From the NCBI RefSeq assembly GCF_005406225.1, contig NZ_NXLY01000012.1, forward strand, positions 1-51,521: DNA of 51,521 nt, written 5' to 3'. This document shows, piece after piece, positions 1 to 8,500 of the stretch (within the stretch, counting starts at the first letter, position 1; every line of letters begins with the position of its first letter). The notes beneath the pieces are model-generated. The model was given only the letters and a program-made list of their open reading frames with translations, was not told where the DNA came from and did not search any database. The DNA comes from Campylobacter taeniopygiae (GTDB taxonomy: Bacteria; Campylobacterota; Campylobacteria; Campylobacterales; Campylobacteraceae). The position numbers were made by a program, and so were the translations under genes.

Positions 1-54
1 CCACTTGATAAATTTATTCAGAATATAGATTTAAGGAAGCTAAATGCCAATTAA
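1..54 (+). CDS. possible 3' end of a gene cut by the window edge
   Basis: Frame 1 is open from the first base to a TAA at 52-54 and encodes a tail beginning P-L-D-K-F-I. This resembles the K-L-D-K-L-I end of the LprI-type gene that stops at 51336, and the same conserved spacer follows both. It may therefore be the tail of another LprI-type gene upstream. The alignment breaks just before the repeat, so the true stop could instead be the TAA at 41-43 in a shifted frame. Too short for a firm call. Confidence 0.25.
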   Translation, partial: PLDKFIQNIDLRKLNAN

Positions 55-228
55 GACAACAAATTTAAGCTATGAGGGGTTTAAAACCTACAAATAAAAC
101 TAATTTCTATTTAAAGGAATATCCATGCAAAAGTTTTTAATAATTTTAGGATTGTGTTTAATGTTAGGTATTGGTGCTAATGCCCAATCTCCAAGTGAAG
201 CTAAACCTAGTTTTGATTGTGCTAAAGC
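34..228 (+). repeat. left copy of a 195-bp direct repeat found at both window ends
   Basis: These bases align without a gap to 51327-51521 at a constant offset of 51293. Bases 34-115 look identical. Bases 116-124, around the ribosome site, differ (GGAATATCC against AGGAGTTTT). From the ATG onward I see one difference (codon 2 CAA against CGA) up to the last base of the window. The repeat covers a gene tail, a spacer, a ribosome site and the first 34 codons of an LprI-type gene. The true repeat may extend further, because the right copy is cut off. Confidence 0.9.
44..97 (+). CDS. conserved 17-codon ORF in the spacer between LprI-type genes
   Basis: ATG at 44 to TAA at 95-97 encodes a 17-residue peptide starting M-P-I-K-T-T-N-L. 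The same ORF is repeated at 51337-51390, where its ATG directly follows the stop codon of the preceding LprI-type gene. This suggests translational coupling, or the preserved start of a lost downstream gene. The copies are identical, so there is no substitution pattern to prove coding. It may be only part of the repeat. Confidence 0.25.
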   Translation: MPIKTTNLSYEGFKTYK

Positions 229-1222
229 AAAAAGCAATGTTGAAAAGATGATATGCAATGATAAAAGCGGGAATTTACAAAATTTAGATCGCTATATGGC
301 TGAAGTCTATACACAATTAACAAAAGAGTTAAAAGTCTCTAAGTTTCCCGATAAGGAGCAAAGACTAAAAGATCTTTTAGATTCACAAAGGGCATTTATT
401 AAAAAATTAAATAAAATTGATAGAGCTGATTTTATACAATATTCTCATAATGAAGAAGATGCCTATGAAGAACGCTCTGATTTTATACAACATTCTTATG
501 AAAACCGCATTACTGACTTGCTTAAACTTCTAGGTAAAGTGCTAGATTCTAATAACAAAGAATTATGCGAATATGCAAGACAGCATGATGAATTTGATGA
601 GAGCAAATGGCAAGAACTTCCTCCTTCTATTAATCCTCCCTTTAGTATAGGCCTTTGTGCTTTTGGATCAAATATTAAATATGGCGTTTTTTATAGTTAT
701 TGCACAAAAAAGAGAGAGATTAAAAAAGAAGCAGAAGCAGATATCCTAGACTTAAAAGGCTATCCTTACATTTATAAAAGAAAAATTGATATTAACAATG
801 ATGGGGTATTAGATGATGTAGTTCTTTCAATAGGAAACTATTTTGGTGCACTTGCAATATATAAAAATGGTAAGCTAGATGCAAAAGCAAGTGATAAAAT
901 CTATGGGGATGATTTGCATTTTCATGGAGAAAAGACTGAAGAAGAAGTTTGTTTAGAAAATGAAGTGCCTTGCTTCGCATTTCAAACATATGCCATGCCA
1001 AGCAATAAAATTTCAGGAATACCAGAACAACCAGAATTTAATCCCGAGTTTCCTATACTAACCCGTTTAAACTATGATGTTATGGAATTTAAAGGAAAAA
1101 ATTATATTGCCCTTTATAATCGCAGATTTGATGATTTTTATAAAGAAGAGAATACTACTTATCCAAAAAGACGCATTTATCTTTTAAAAGGCGATAAAAG
1201 AGAATTAAAATGCACTTATTAA
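125..1222 (+). CDS. secreted LprI-family (DUF1311) protein with EF-hand-like motif
   Basis: A 365-aa protein with a clear Sec signal peptide (K3, hydrophobic 4-15, cleavage expected after A-N-A at residue 20). Residues about 30-100 fit the LprI/DUF1311 N-terminal family: D-C-A-K-A-K, then V-E-K-M-I-C-N-D and a leucine/tyrosine helix. Mycobacterial LprI is a lysozyme inhibitor, but the function of this family member is unknown. About residue 222 is a calcium-loop-like D-I-N-N-D-G stretch as in VCBS/EF-hand proteins, and several cysteines suggest periplasmic disulphides. The first 49 residues are nearly identical to those of the gene at 50587, after which the two diverge completely. AAAGGA lies about 7 nt before the ATG. 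The next gene follows after 26 nt. Confidence 0.8.
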   Translation: MQKFLIILGLCLMLGIGANAQSPSEAKPSFDCAKAKSNVEKMICNDKSGNLQNLDRYMAEVYTQLTKELKVSKFPDKEQRLKDLLDSQRAFIKKLNKIDRADFIQYSHNEEDAYEERSDFIQHSYENRITDLLKLLGKVLDSNNKELCEYARQHDEFDESKWQELPPSINPPFSIGLCAFGSNIKYGVFYSYCTKKREIKKEAEADILDLKGYPYIYKRKIDINNDGVLDDVVLSIGNYFGALAIYKNGKLDAKASDKIYGDDLHFHGEKTEEEVCLENEVPCFAFQTYAMPSNKISGIPEQPEFNPEFPILTRLNYDVMEFKGKNYIALYNRRFDDFYKEENTTYPKRRIYLLKGDKRELKCTY

Positions 1223-1248
1223 AAAGAATAATTACAAAAAGGAGTTTT

Positions 1249-1719
1249 ATGCAAAAGTTTTTAACGGTTTTAGGATTATATTTAATTTTAGGCATTAGTG
1301 CTAATGCAGAAACCAACAATAAGGCTAACTCCACTCATGCAACACATTTAAACAAATGGCTTGGAACTTATACATTACAAGAAAATCTTTATATGGGGAG
1401 CTTTATAATACAAAAGTGTGATAAGTTTAATATTTGCGAAGCTAGGTATAAAGCTATCCTCCATAAAAGTGAATTTAATGATATGCACGAATGCGAGATA
1501 ACTTTGAAATTACAGATAAAATCTCCACAAGAAGCTATAGCTTTAAATGATGATAAAGACTTTGCAAATTGTAAAATTTATATTAGGAAAAATCAACAAG
1601 GTATTATATTTACAAGGGATGAGAAAGCATTTGATTCGCCTGACTTTTTTTGTAGCACAATGTGTGGCAACCAAACGATATTTGAGTGGGAAGATGTCTA
1701 TAAAAAGGAAATACAATAA
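1249..1719 (+). CDS. secreted cysteine-containing protein of unknown function
   Basis: A 156-aa protein. An ATG exists at 1210, inside the end of the previous gene, but 1249 is chosen because AAAAGGAG precedes it and a signal peptide (M-Q-K-F-L to A-N-A) starts there. The leader and ribosome site copy those of the LprI-type genes in this window, while the mature part is unrelated to LprI. It contains paired cysteines (K-C-D-K-F-N-I-C, later C-S-T-M-C). Its layout matches the broken gene at 1834-2304: a short beta-rich start, I-C, then S-P-Q/N-Q/E-A-I and a cysteine-rich end. The two look like paralogues. I recognise no known function; a small immunity or inhibitor-like periplasmic protein is a guess. 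Confidence 0.7.
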   Translation: MQKFLTVLGLYLILGISANAETNNKANSTHATHLNKWLGTYTLQENLYMGSFIIQKCDKFNICEARYKAILHKSEFNDMHECEITLKLQIKSPQEAIALNDDKDFANCKIYIRKNQQGIIFTRDEKAFDSPDFFCSTMCGNQTIFEWEDVYKKEIQ

Positions 1720-1841
1720 TGCTTTATGATATTAAAGAATTAAATGAAAATGATTATAAAAAAGAATGTGCAAAGCTTCTTATTGCTTTTGAAAATTCAA
1801 ATTATAGACATATATATTATTTAAGGAGAATATATGAATAA
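1719..1841 (+). CDS. small 40-aa ORF, possible remnant
   Basis: The ATG overlaps the TAA of the previous gene by one base (TAATG), and AAAAGGA lies about 12 nt upstream. It encodes 40 residues starting M-L-Y-D-I-K-E-L, charged, with no signal peptide, and its end overlaps the next signal-peptide start at 1834. It could be a real coupled small protein or the N-terminal remnant of a cytoplasmic gene. I do not recognise it. Confidence 0.35.
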   Translation: MLYDIKELNENDYKKECAKLLIAFENSNYRHIYYLRRIYE

Positions 1842-2304
1842 TAAAATAGTCATATTGATATTATGCTTAATGTAAATACTTTTTGCAAACCAAAGCACGC
1901 GAGAATGGAGTGGTGTATATGGTTTTTCTGAAAATATAGATTCGCAAAATATAGATTTATCAAAAAGTAGGCAACAAATTTTTCGCTTTTTAAAGTGTAA
2001 CAATGAAATTTGCTTAACTGAATATGAATCTTTGTATAAATATTCTACTTGCAAAATACATAAATATGATAAATTATTGCATTTAAAAATACTTTCTCCA
2101 AATCAAGCAATTTTATATTTAAAAATCAAAGATAAAAATAATGCAGAAAAAATGTGCAAAGTACTTTTGCAAAGAACACAAAAAGGTTTTAGAGCAAAAA
2201 ATCCTTTGAATGCAATAGAATCTTGTAATATAAGTTTATCTATTTTTGAACCTTGTGGCGCAGGGACTAATCCAGATTGGACTATGGAGTTTATAAAGGA
2301 ATAA
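1834..2304 (+). pseudogene. secreted protein gene broken by a TAA inside the signal peptide
   Basis: A strong ribosome site (AAGGAG) precedes the ATG at 1834. The reading encodes a signal-peptide start M-N-N-K-I-V-I-L-I-L-C-L-M, then TAA at 1873-1875. The same frame stays open past it for 142 more codons to 2304, beginning I-L-F-A-N as the end of a signal peptide would. The downstream part (R-E-W-S-G-V-Y-G, L-S-P-N-Q-A-I-L-Y-L, C-N-I-S, C-G-A-G) parallels the intact gene at 1249-1719 in spacing. Intact length would be 156 codons including the stop, close to that neighbour. One base change would restore it. A start inside the remaining frame (first ATG at 2032) would lack export. Confidence 0.75.
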
Positions 2305-2305
2305 A

Positions 2306-2371
2306 ATGAACATTAAAGCTCTAGATGATGAAACCAATGCTTTTTTTAGGAGTTTTGATTTGCAATCTTGA
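2306..2371 (+). CDS. 21-codon ORF, probable gene remnant
   Basis: ATG at 2306 lies just after the previous stop with AAAGGA upstream. It encodes 21 residues (starts M-N-I-K-A-L-D-D-E-T) to TGA at 2369-2371. It resembles the truncated start of a cytoplasmic gene left at the edge of the array, next to the terminator hairpin. No family is recognisable. Confidence 0.2.
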   Translation: MNIKALDDETNAFFRSFDLQS

Positions 2372-2378
2372 AATAGAT

Positions 2379-2395
2379 GCAAAAAAACTTTTTGC
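2379..2395. terminator. hairpin between convergent genes
   Basis: GCAAAAA and TTTTTGC form a 7-bp stem with a 3-nt loop. It sits between the rightward array and the leftward lipoprotein gene, whose stop is at 2397. The stem is AT-rich with its own T-run, so it could serve either strand. Confidence 0.5.
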
Positions 2396-2396
2396 T

Positions 2397-2753
2397 TCAA
2401 GCTCCTTTGATGGGATCTTTTAAATAAATCTTTTGCCAATCTTTAAATTCAAGCAAAGTAGATCTCTTTCCTGTGTGAAATTCAGGATCTAAATAATTAG
2501 GTTTGTAAGATTTTTTATAAGCGGAGTTATCAACTATATTGACTGCTTCTAAGAGTGCTTTAGTATATTCTTGGGTGTATTTACCAGTGGGTTTTTCTCT
2601 TTTATCGAATAAAAATTCATTGGTTTTTGTATTGAGTCTTATACCAACTCCATTAGGTGCATAAACCATTTTAATATCTTTATCGTTCATATCCTCTCCT
2701 TTGCAAGCACTTAAACTAAAAATAAGTAAGGTAGTTAAAAATATTTTTTTCAT
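2397..2753 (-). CDS. small lipoprotein, last gene of a three-gene operon
   Basis: A 118-aa protein. The start at 2753 gives a classic lipoprotein signal, M-K-K-I-F-L-T-T-L-L-I-F-S-L-S-A-C with lipobox L-S-A-C, and AAAGG lies upstream. A longer frame to 2783 would put ten residues before the signal and is rejected. The mature part is small and charged (M-V-Y-A-P-N-G-V-G-I-R-L), with no family I recognise. It begins 22 nt after the previous gene. As the outermost product of an operon led by a large protein without a signal, it could be an envelope-located immunity-type protein, but this rests on layout only. Confidence 0.75.
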   Translation of the reverse strand: MKKIFLTTLLIFSLSACKGEDMNDKDIKMVYAPNGVGIRLNTKTNEFLFDKREKPTGKYTQEYTKALLEAVNIVDNSAYKKSYKPNYLDPEFHTGKRSTLLEFKDWQKIYLKDPIKGA

Positions 2754-2775
2754 TTGAGGACCTTTCGATATAAAA

Positions 2776-3231
2776 TTACACATCTAATTTATGAGATATA
2801 AAATCTTTTTGGTATATAAAACTTGTTATACTGTGTGAATTATTATCATATTTTATAAGGTTTTCTAAGGCTTTTATAAAACTTTTAGGAGCTTTGATAA
2901 ATAAACTTTTATTTTCAAGTTTTAATTCTTTAAAGGATAATTTTTTATTTTTATTATAATAAAGGCTAGGATTTAAAAAATATTCTTTTAAAAGTTCATA
3001 GTCTTTATAAATAAAAGCTTCTTTGCAAATTTGATTTAAATTAATATCTAGCTTAATATAGCTTTTTAAATCCTCTAAAGAGCTTAACTTTATATCATTA
3101 AAACAAACTTCATTTGTTAAAGACAAATCCATAAAATTTTGTTTTAGAAGTATATATCCACCAAAGCCTAAAAGTGCTATTTGATTTAAATTCTTTAAAG
3201 CTTTTCTTCTATCTAAATTAATACTTTGCAT
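2776..3231 (-). CDS. membrane-anchored or Tat-targeted protein of unknown function
   Basis: A 151-aa protein. Residues 7-14 read L-D-R-R-K-A-L-K, close to a twin-arginine export motif (R-R-x-x-L-K), followed by a hydrophobic stretch at about 17-30 that could be a Tat signal or a membrane anchor. The rest is Lys/Asn/Leu-rich and probably helical, with no catalytic motif that I recognise. Its start lies 2 nt after the stop of the 492-aa gene, so translation is probably coupled. Function unknown. Confidence 0.7.
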   Translation of the reverse strand: MQSINLDRRKALKNLNQIALLGFGGYILLKQNFMDLSLTNEVCFNDIKLSSLEDLKSYIKLDINLNQICKEAFIYKDYELLKEYFLNPSLYYNKNKKLSFKELKLENKSLFIKAPKSFIKALENLIKYDNNSHSITSFIYQKDFISHKLDV

Positions 3232-3233
3232 TT

Positions 3234-4712
3234 TTAATCCTCTGTGTTTTCATTATTATTTTTATTAGGATCTATACCATAGCCTTCTAATCCTTTACTA
3301 AAATCTATTGGTAAATCCAGTATTTCTTTGGGAAAGACATAAGGCCTTGCGGAAGGATAACCATAAATAAGTTTGGAGTAGATTTGGGTACCTATATAAT
3401 AAAAAACATCTTCTTCTATTGGTACGAATTTTAAAAGTCCTAATAAAGAAACCAACATCTCCCATACTGTTAAATAATATTCTTTAATACTCTCTTTAGT
3501 GGCATCACTATCTCTTGGATCTTTAATTCTTCCTTGTGATACCAATCTTGAAATACCTGGATAAACTATGGTTCCACCATAGCCCAAAGAAATCAGAGAA
3601 CCATAATCAATAATATATTCAGGTTTAAACCTCTCATCAAAATAAGGATCAAGTCCATTGATAAGTTTTCTTTGTTCTTGATGAGTGGTTAAAAGTTGTG
3701 CTTGTAAAGGATTTTTTCTCATCATTCTTAAGCCATTTTTATAATTAGAAATTAGAGTTTCTAAAGCTTCTTTGCTTCCTAAAGCAATGGCGCACCTTAA
3801 AGAGGCATTATAAGGGATCAAAGCATAATCTAATACTTCTCTAGTTAAGCCTGAAGGAGCATAAAATTGTGCTGCTTTAAAAAAGGCAATAGGACTTTGA
3901 TATTTAATAGCAGCCGCTAAGTAAAGCTCAGCCCCTAAAAGATCTCTATCATTTCTTTGTGCTTCTTCATCGATAGCTTCCCACACCACACATTCTAGTG
4001 CATAGTTATAGCAATCCTTTGCTTCTTCCCTGATTAAACCTAAAATAGAACTTGTAAGTTCTTTATGATAAAAACGACTTGTATCATCACTCCATTTATA
4101 AAGTGCATAATAATGATAAGCATTTTCTGGGATATTGTGATTTAATAAATCTTTAGTGATTTTTACACTTTCTCTAATATCATCAAATACTCCCTCATAA
4201 TCACTTGATTTTGCTTTTTTAAATAAAAGTTTAGCTAAATTCACCCCTGCTTCTAAATTTCCACTTTTATAAGCAATTCTAAAAAAATGCAGTATATTTT
4301 CACTTGTTGTTTTATCAAGCCTACTAAAAACTTTATCCTTATTTTTATTTAATAATGCTTTTGCTTTTTCAAAGCTTTCTTTTCCACTTTCTTGACTTCT
4401 TGTAGAATACTCATAAGCTTTATAATCTACATTAACATAAGGGAATAAAACAGATTTTAATTCTGATTTTTTGACTATCATTTTTCTTTGTTCGTTTAAA
4501 GAAAGACTTTCAAAAAGTTCTTTTTCTTCTTTAGTCCATACTATACCATTACTAGAAGCTTGTTTGTAGGAAGTGATGGTTTTGTGCATCTCTTTTAGCC
4601 AAGCTTCTTTATCTGAATCGTATTTTGTAAAATTTAAAGCATCTTTTGCATGTTTTTCATCAAATTTTTTCCAAAAGTCTAGTTCCTTTTGTTTAAATAT
4701 CACACCTTTCAT
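3234..4712 (-). CDS. 492-aa helical (Sel1-like/DUF6396-like) protein, possible effector
   Basis: First gene of the leftward operon, preceded by AAAAGGA 6 nt before the ATG. It has no signal peptide. The N-terminal 130 residues are Lys/Glu-rich. From about 140 to 350 there are alanine/tyrosine-rich helical repeats of the Sel1/TPR kind (F-R-I-A-Y-K-S-G-N-L-E-A-G-V-N-L-A, L-Y-L-A-A-A-I-K-Y, A-I-A-L-G-S-K-E-A-L). The last 150 residues contain a hydrophobic region (about 425-445) and an acidic Asn-rich tail. DUF6396-type proteins in polymorphic-toxin loci have a similar build, but this is a resemblance and not an identification. A large cytosolic protein followed by two export-signal proteins resembles effector/immunity operons. 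Scaffold or surface roles are also possible. Confidence 0.65.
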   Translation of the reverse strand: MKGVIFKQKELDFWKKFDEKHAKDALNFTKYDSDKEAWLKEMHKTITSYKQASSNGIVWTKEEKELFESLSLNEQRKMIVKKSELKSVLFPYVNVDYKAYEYSTRSQESGKESFEKAKALLNKNKDKVFSRLDKTTSENILHFFRIAYKSGNLEAGVNLAKLLFKKAKSSDYEGVFDDIRESVKITKDLLNHNIPENAYHYYALYKWSDDTSRFYHKELTSSILGLIREEAKDCYNYALECVVWEAIDEEAQRNDRDLLGAELYLAAAIKYQSPIAFFKAAQFYAPSGLTREVLDYALIPYNASLRCAIALGSKEALETLISNYKNGLRMMRKNPLQAQLLTTHQEQRKLINGLDPYFDERFKPEYIIDYGSLISLGYGGTIVYPGISRLVSQGRIKDPRDSDATKESIKEYYLTVWEMLVSLLGLLKFVPIEEDVFYYIGTQIYSKLIYGYPSARPYVFPKEILDLPIDFSKGLEGYGIDPNKNNNENTED

Positions 4713-4800
4713 TGTTTATCCTTTTCATCTAGATGAGTATGAGATGAATGCATGAGGGATGTAAAATTCATTGGATCGATATAAATTGTTACAAAATACT

Positions 4801-5290
4801 TCATTTATAAAATCCTCCACCAAGATGAAACAAAGTATAAGTCAATGCAATATAAACAAAATAAAATAAAAAAGTATATAATAATCTTTTTTGTAAAAAA
4901 TAAAATACAACACAAAGGGCTATGCATAAAATCAAAATAAAATAAATATTAATTTCAAAAATAAAATAACAATAGCTTATTATCAAATTTAGTGTTATTG
5001 GAATTAAATTTTTTATATTAAAAAATTTATTATAAAAATAATCCACATAAAAATAAATAAAAAAAGTGATTTGTGAAAACAAAAGCAAGAGATTTTAAAA
5101 AACTCTCAAAAGTAAGAAATTTAAAGCCCTCAAAAGATATTGCTCTAACATTTGCAATTAAAATCAATAAAAATAAGATATAAGTAAAAATTATACTACA
5201 AACAAACCAAGCAATTTGACCACTTATTATACTATCTAAACCTTTGCTTTCTAGTTTTGATTTTAATTTAGAATAAATAGGAATTTGCAA
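4801..5290 (-). pseudogene. membrane-protein gene frameshifted in an A7/T7 tract
   Basis: A TTG start at 5290 with AGGAG 5-6 nt upstream opens an 86-codon frame (M-Q-I-P-I-Y-S-K) that ends at 5030. The other frame continues from there to 4801. Dropping one T from the run of seven (plus-strand A7 at 5059-5065) joins the two into one 162-aa protein with about four hydrophobic helices, reading through T-N-H-F-F-I-Y-F-Y-V-D-Y-F. The second frame has no good start of its own (first codon TTG, no ribosome site). It is either a pseudogene, a sequencing slip, or a tract that switches by slippage. Function unknown. Confidence 0.7.
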
Positions 5291-5532
5291 ATTTACTCCT
5301 AAAATACAAGTAAAATATTAATTTAACAAAATACATCTAAATCCTGCATTAAACCTTCTTTTATAAAAAATAATTATTGAAAAAAATAAAATAATATTAT
5401 TTTAATTATATTTAATTTTCTATAAACAATTCTTTTTAATAAATCTATTGTGCATTTTAAAAAATAATAAATTTATTATGGTATTGAAAAATATGTTAAA
5501 ATATTTTTTGTAAAAACAATCAAGGATTAAAA
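5291..5532. other. 242-bp very AT-rich spacer with a probable rightward promoter
   Basis: This divergent spacer contains no open frame of note. At 5495-5502 the plus strand reads GTTAAAAT, an acceptable Campylobacter -10 box, about 31 nt before the aas-like start, whose ribosome site is AAGGA. On the minus strand only the AGGAG before the TTG at 5290 is clear. Nothing else stands out. Confidence 0.4.
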
Positions 5533-8500
5533 ATGCAAAAAAAATCTTTTTTGAAAATCAATGGTATTCTACCCTTTTTGCTTGTAGCTTTTATCAATGC
5601 TTTTGTTGATTTGGGGCATAAAATTATTATTCAAAATACTATTTATAAAATTTATGAAGAAGATACCCAACTTTTATTAACAGCCATTGTTAATGCACTT
5701 ATACTACTCCCTTTTATATTAATGCTTTCCCCTTCGGGATTTTTAGCGGATAAATATCCTAAAAACTGGATTATGAAAATTTCAGCTGGCTTTAGTGTGA
5801 TTTTAACCATTATTATTTGTGCTTGTTATTATAATGGAGCTTTTTGGACTGCCTTTGTTTTTACGTTTATTTTAGGAATTCAAGCAGCGCTTTATTCTCC
5901 TAGCAAATACGGCTTTATAAAAGAACTAGTAGGAAAAGATTTTCTTGCTATGGGAAATGGTGCGGTTAATGCTGTTAGTATAGTTGCTATTTTAGCTGGA
6001 ATGGCTGTATTTTCATTGAGTTTTGAAAATCTCTATCAGCCTACAAGTAGCAATGATCCTTCGGATGTTTTAAAACAAGTAGCTCCTTTAGGATTTGTAC
6101 TTATATTTTTTTCATTGGTGGAATTTTACCTAGCTTGTCGCTTACCGGAATTAAAAACCGAAGATAAAGAATTGAAATTCAATAAAAAAGAATATCTTAG
6201 TGCCCAATTATTGATTAAAAATTTAAAGCTTATTTTTAAAAATAAGATCATTTGGTTGTGCATTGTTGGAATTTCTATATTTTGGGCTATTTCTCAACTT
6301 TATCTTGTTACTTTTCCTGTTTTTAGCAAAAATGAACTTTTAATCGATAATACCTTTTTTGTACAAATTTCTTTAGGATTTTCTGGCATAGGCGTGATTT
6401 TAGGTTCTTTAATGGCTGGAAAATTTTCTAAAAATTATATAGAATTAGGACTCATTCCTTTAGGTGCAATAGGTGTTTTTGCTATCACTTTATGTATCCC
6501 CTATTTTACAAGCTTGATCACTTATAGTTTTTTATTCTTTTTATTTGGTTTTTGTGGGGCAATGTTTATCATACCTTTAAATTCACTTATACAATTTCAC
6601 GCCAAAGAAAATGAGCTTGGAAAAATTTTAGCTGGAAATAATTTTATACAAAATATAACCATGTTAGCCTTTCTTGTTTTGGCTACTTTATTTGCAAATT
6701 TAAAGCTTGATGTGATTTATCTTTTTTATTTTATTATGTTTGTTTCACTTTTAGGCGCACTTTATGTTATATATAAACTCCCATTTTCTCTCATAAGAAT
6801 TCTTTTAAATATTGCATTTTTAGGAAGATATCGTTTGCTTGTGGAAGGATTTGAAAATATCCCTGAAAAAGGAGGCGCCCTACTTTTAGGCAATCATATC
6901 TCTTTTATAGATTGGGCCATTGTGCAAATGGCTATACCAAGAAAAGTTTATTTTGTAATGGAAAGAAGCATTTATTCTAAATGGTATATTAAATTCTTTT
7001 TGGATAAATTTGGTGTAATCCCTGTTTCAAGCGGAGGAAGTAAAGCTAGTTTAGAACTGATCGCAGAATATATTAAAAATGGCAATCTTGTTTGCTTATT
7101 TCCTGAAGGTGTATTATCAAGACATGGGCAATTAAACGAATTTAGAGCCGGATTTGAACACGTTTGTTCTAATTTAGAGGAAAATGATGGAATTATCTTA
7201 CCTTTTTATATAAGAGGACTTTGGGGAAGCTCTTTTTCTAGGAGTGATGAAGAATTTTCTGCTAGAAATAAAACTTTAAGCAAAAGAAATGTAGCTATAG
7301 CCTTTGGTAAAGCAATGTCTTTGCATTCAAAAAAAGATGAAGTCAAGGCTAAGGTTTTTGAGCTTTCTTTTATGGCTTGGAAATCTCAATGTGAAGCTAT
7401 GCATACTATCGCTAGATTATGGATTGATAATGCAAAAAGAAATCTTAACGATATAGCTATTATAGATACTATAGCCGGTGCGATCACTTATAGAAAAATG
7501 CTTAGTCTTAGTTTGATTTTAAGTGCTTTCATAAAAGAAAATACTCAAAAATTAAATATCCAAACTCAAAGAGGAAGCTACGCACCTAAAGAAGAATGCG
7601 TGGGTGTTTTACTTCCCGCATCCTTTGCAAGTTCTTTAGTCAATCTTTCAGTGTTAATTGCTCAAAAAGTTGTTGTCAATCTTAATTTTACAGCTGGAGA
7701 AAAGGCTTTAAAAGCTGCCGTAGAAAACGCACAAATTTCACAAATTTATACCTCAAGAAAATTCTTGGAAAAATTAGAAAATAAAGGCTTAAAATTAAAT
7801 TTTGATGAAAATATTCATCTGATTTTTATGGAAGATATTGTGGATAATTTCAAAAAACAAAAAGCTAAAATCTTAAGAACAATGCTAATGGTAAGTATTT
7901 TACCATCTTGTATTTTAAAAGCTATATTCACTCCTTCTAAAAACAATCTCGCCATAGCGGCTATACTTTTTAGTAGTGGTAGCGAAGGCGCACCAAAAGG
8001 CATCATGCTTAATAATAGAAATATTTTAAGCAATATTGCTCAAATTTCTGATGTTTTATGCACAAGAAATAGCGATGTTATACTTTCATCCCTACCACCT
8101 TTTCACGCTTTTGGCTTAACCGTTACGACATTTTTACCTTTACTTGAAGGGATTAAAAGTGTCACTTTTGCAGATCCAACCGATGCTCTAGGTGTAGCTA
8201 AAGCCATAGCTAAAAACAATGTAACCATCATGTGTGGAACATCTACATTTTTAGGAATTTATGCAAGAAATAAAAAATTAGATGCTTTAATGTTTGAAAG
8301 TTTAAGAATTGTAGTATCAGGAGCTGAAAAACTCAAAAATGAAGTTAGAAGTGCTTTTGAAATGAAATTTAAAAAAACTATTTTCGAAGGATATGGAGCT
8401 ACTGAAACCACGCCTGTAGCAAGTGTAAATCTTCCAAATCGTTTTGATACGAATTATTGGATCATACATCGTGCAAACAAAGAAGGAAGTGTGGGCATGC

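Noticed and set aside
2397..4712. Complete type VI secretion or prophage locus
   Set aside because: No tss, phage structural, integrase or transposase motif is visible in the window; only the operon layout is suggestive.
4801..5088. Separate small membrane gene starting at 5088
   Set aside because: The start is a TTG with no ribosome site, and the frame joins the upstream one when one T is removed.
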